64,000 nt of DNA from Hesseltinella vesiculosa (lineage: Eukaryota > Mucoromycota > Mucoromycetes > Mucorales > Cunninghamellaceae). Shown in pieces: positions 62,085 through 64,000 of this stretch (positions are counted from its first letter, which is position 1; each line of letters begins with the position of its first letter). The stretch spans positions 310,001-374,000 of the forward strand of contig MCGT01000007.1 in NCBI GenBank assembly GCA_002104935.1, written 5' to 3'. The notes below the pieces were generated by a model. The model saw nothing but the letters and a program-made list of their open reading frames with translations. It had not been told where the DNA came from and searched no databases. Position numbers and translations under genes: made by a program.

Positions 62085-63482
62085 TTACATTTTCGATCTT
62101 AGATTTAGCGCATTCAATGCAGTGCACAGATCATAGGCGGTTTCCAAATACGGCACAGCCACCCCTTTTTCCTTGGCCCGGCGCAGCGCTGTACCCAAAA
62201 TCACCTCGACTTCCATCGGTTGTTTCCGTTCATAATCCAGTAGCCTAGAGTGTCATGAAAGTCGGGAAAAGGGTGAGCATAGCGGTTATTTCATCCTTGC
62301 CCATCCAGTCAAAAAAACTTACATGGAAGGTTTGTAGCCCTCAGCTTTGCCCTCGGTCATGCCAATCATCAGATCCACCTGTTCTTGCTCATCAAATTCG
62401 TAGCCATTGGCATTGGCTGCGCGTGCGACATCTCGAATCACATTGACCAATGTATTTTTGGCAAGCTTGGATCCAGTGGTGTCTGTTTGCAGGATCGTGC
62501 ACACGCTAGAATAACTTGCATTCCTGGAGACCCCCAAAACGAAGATGAAATAAAAAAAAGCCTCAGTCATCCAGCTCCTTTTTTTTTTTTTCGTGCGGAA
62601 AAGCCGTGTGATTACCAAAAGAGTTTTTGCCAACGCAATTGCTCAATGTCATCGGTGAGATCCACATCCACGTTCCCTTTTTCCAGTAGATCTACAAACA
62701 CCTGGCGTTGCTGCGAGCTATCCACCTTTGAGGGCTTGTAAAGACCAACAACTAAATGCTCATTAGGTATAACCATCTTGATATGCCCAGGCTTGACTTG
62801 AGACACGCCAACTATGCAGGATTCGTTTTTTAAAGCGGCATTTTTTTTTTTTTTTTTTTACCGTATGCTGCACAGGAGATCAGTGGATTGTCAGGGAACC
62901 GTTGTACAATTGGTTCTTCGATACCGAGGCCATTTTGTATCAAAACAATCGTTGTCTTTCCTCGGGTCACCGCTGGTTCGATCATTTTGGATACGTCATA
63001 TTCAAGTGGCAGGGCCTATGTCACATAAGAAGGCATATGAATCTCACTGGCCCTCTCTTGATGTTTCCGTCAACAACTGACTCACCTTTAGAGTAACGAG
63101 AATGAAATCAAAAGGACGACCATTGTTTAGACCAACAGCTTCCTCGACTGACTTAGCAACTGTTTTTTTTTAAAAAAAAAACGAATTAGTCAGCGCGTAC
63201 GGCTCGTGGAAAAAAAAAAAAGGACATGCCATGATCAGGATGAAAGGTGGCATCTCCAAACTTTTGAGTTGTCATTGTGAATCCTTGTTTTGTGACAATG
63301 TCGTAGCTGGATCGACAAACGACAGTGACTGCGGCCGATGAGGCTAAACGCCAGCTGTAGAGGCTACCAACAGCTCCAGAGCCGACTACAAGTGAACAAG
63401 ATAAAAACTAGATCAGCACCAAAGGGAATCTTTTTCAGCCCAATAGCCTACCAGTTAAGATTTGGGGAGAGGGTGCAGACAT
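62085..63482 (-). CDS. Ketopantoate reductase-like protein (ApbA/PanE family)
   Basis: NADPH-dependent reductase family that makes pantoate for coenzyme A; many fungal paralogues have unknown substrates. Seven exons (63482-63452, 63385-63230, 63159-63086, 63015-62862, 62811-62616, 62523-62323, 62244-62085) sum to 323 residues. The N-terminal Rossmann motif is TVGSGAVGSLYSW, followed by VVCRSSYD, FILVTLKAL, TTIVLIQNGLGIEEP (conserved NG) and a C-terminal domain with LRWQKLFWNASYSS, the conserved Lys-x-x-x-N/W-type stretch. The intron after exon 2 starts with GC rather than GT (63229-63228): the paralogue on the plus strand has GT at the same position. It faces that paralogue with 259 bases between start codons. 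Confidence 0.9.
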
Positions 63483-63741
63483 TGCTCAATGTGGGGTGAG
63501 TGTGTGCCAGGAGAATGGAGGAAAGGAAAAGAGAGAACGAAAAAAAAAAAAAAACCAGTTACCAACAGAGAATTCCCTTTTTGAGAGAAAACAACTCTGT
63601 TTTTCCAGGTGATCCATGGGTAAGTCCGAAGCGGCGGAATTTGAGTTTGACACTCCCCCGCTTTTTCTTTTTGCCACACTTCCCCCTCTTTTTTCTTTCC
63701 TCTCTTTCTCTTCATTTTAGTTTTTAATTAGCATTTACAAA
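63483..63741. promoter_or_regulatory. Bidirectional promoter of two ketopantoate-reductase-like genes
   Basis: 259 bases between outward starts, with an A run (about 63540-63554) and a CT-rich leader before the plus-strand ATG. Shared regulation of the two paralogues is plausible from the geometry only. Confidence 0.5.
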
Positions 63742-64000
63742 ATGGCGGGCCGTTGTTCGATATTAACTGTTGGTACTGGTGCGGTGGGCGCCATTTATAG
63801 TTGGCGTTTGGCCAAATCGGCAGCTGTGACAACCTTGTGCCGATCAAATTACCAGGCCGTCAAAGACAATGGATTCAACATTGAATCGAAAAAATTCGGT
63901 CAAGAAGTGTTCCACCCTGATCATGGTATTAAAAAAAAAAATGAAGCCAAGCATGACCAAAGAGAGTTCATGTCATTTTCTTTCCAGTGGCTAAGTCTGT
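63742..64000 (+). CDS. Ketopantoate reductase-like protein (ApbA/PanE family), 5' part
   Basis: Exon 63742-63925 and the first 13 bases of the next exon (63988-64000) are visible. They read MAGRCSILTVGTGAVGAIYS, then WRLAKSAAVTTLCRSNY, KKFGQEVFHPDH and VAKSV. The Rossmann motif GTGAVGAIYSW and intron position match the neighbouring minus-strand gene, so the pair arose by inverted duplication. The remainder is outside the window. Confidence 0.9.
   Translation, partial: MAGRCSILTVGTGAVGAIYSWRLAKSAAVTTLCRSNYQAVKDNGFNIESKKFGQEVFHPDHGIKKKNEAKHDQREFMSFSFQWLSL

Overview
This is eukaryotic nuclear DNA from a fungus. Almost every gene is split by short introns of about 50-90 bases with GT-AG ends and very long T runs before the acceptor. 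The gene set (prephenate dehydrogenase TYR1, a StuA-type APSES regulator, a Ste20-family kinase with a DDWEFD linker, a Rom2-type Rho1 GEF, Rlp7, Nse4, Rex4, a TTC7/Ypp1 protein) is fungal. The Arb2-domain protein, the Fanzor-like zinc-ribbon relic and a lineage-type uncharacterised pseudogene point to an early-diverging lineage, most likely Mucoromycota (Mucorales or a close relative). That placement is inference from gene content; no rRNA marker is present.

Layout. 1-1445: 3' part of TYR1. 1517-4222: a minisatellite of about 93 units of 29 bp between two convergent genes. 4421-7243 (-): Ste20/germinal-centre-type kinase. 7646-13127 (+): paladin-like protein with three phosphatase-like modules. 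13986-16024 (+): dicarboxylate/amino-acid:cation symporter. 16597-18540: a degenerate zone holding a broken lineage-specific gene, a small HMG-box-like gene and a Ty3-like scrap. 18541-25450: RLP7 and ARF1 (divergent), a YPP1/TTC7-like gene, and a ubiquitin-like::eS31 fusion. 26813-30647: two diverged GPR1/FUN34/YaaH acetate-transporter paralogues facing away from each other. 30880-34382: an FCP1-like phosphatase converging on NSE4. 35184-38157: a tRNA-Ala, then a repeat-rich stretch with a 260-bp-arm palindrome. 38158-39656 (-): enolase. 40459-42090: a broken Fanzor-like gene. 42362-51637 (all -): an aldo/keto-reductase-fold protein lacking two catalytic residues, a StuA-type regulator, an Arb2-domain protein and Rex4. 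53886-55654: three tRNA-Glu genes, two of them in the arms of a 343-bp-arm palindrome. 56597-61938 (+): a GNAT acetyltransferase and the Rho1 GEF. 62085-64000: two head-to-head ketopantoate-reductase-like paralogues.

Most genes are unrelated housekeeping or signalling genes and do not form one pathway. Thematic links are weak: the Ste20-like kinase, Rho1 GEF, ARF and Ypp1-like protein belong to polarity, cell-wall and plasma-membrane signalling; Rlp7, Rex4 and the eS31 fusion belong to ribosome synthesis. The most unusual content is the Fanzor-like relic, the two long perfect-type palindromes (one carrying tRNA genes), the degenerate ubiquitin moiety fused to eS31, and the large minisatellite.
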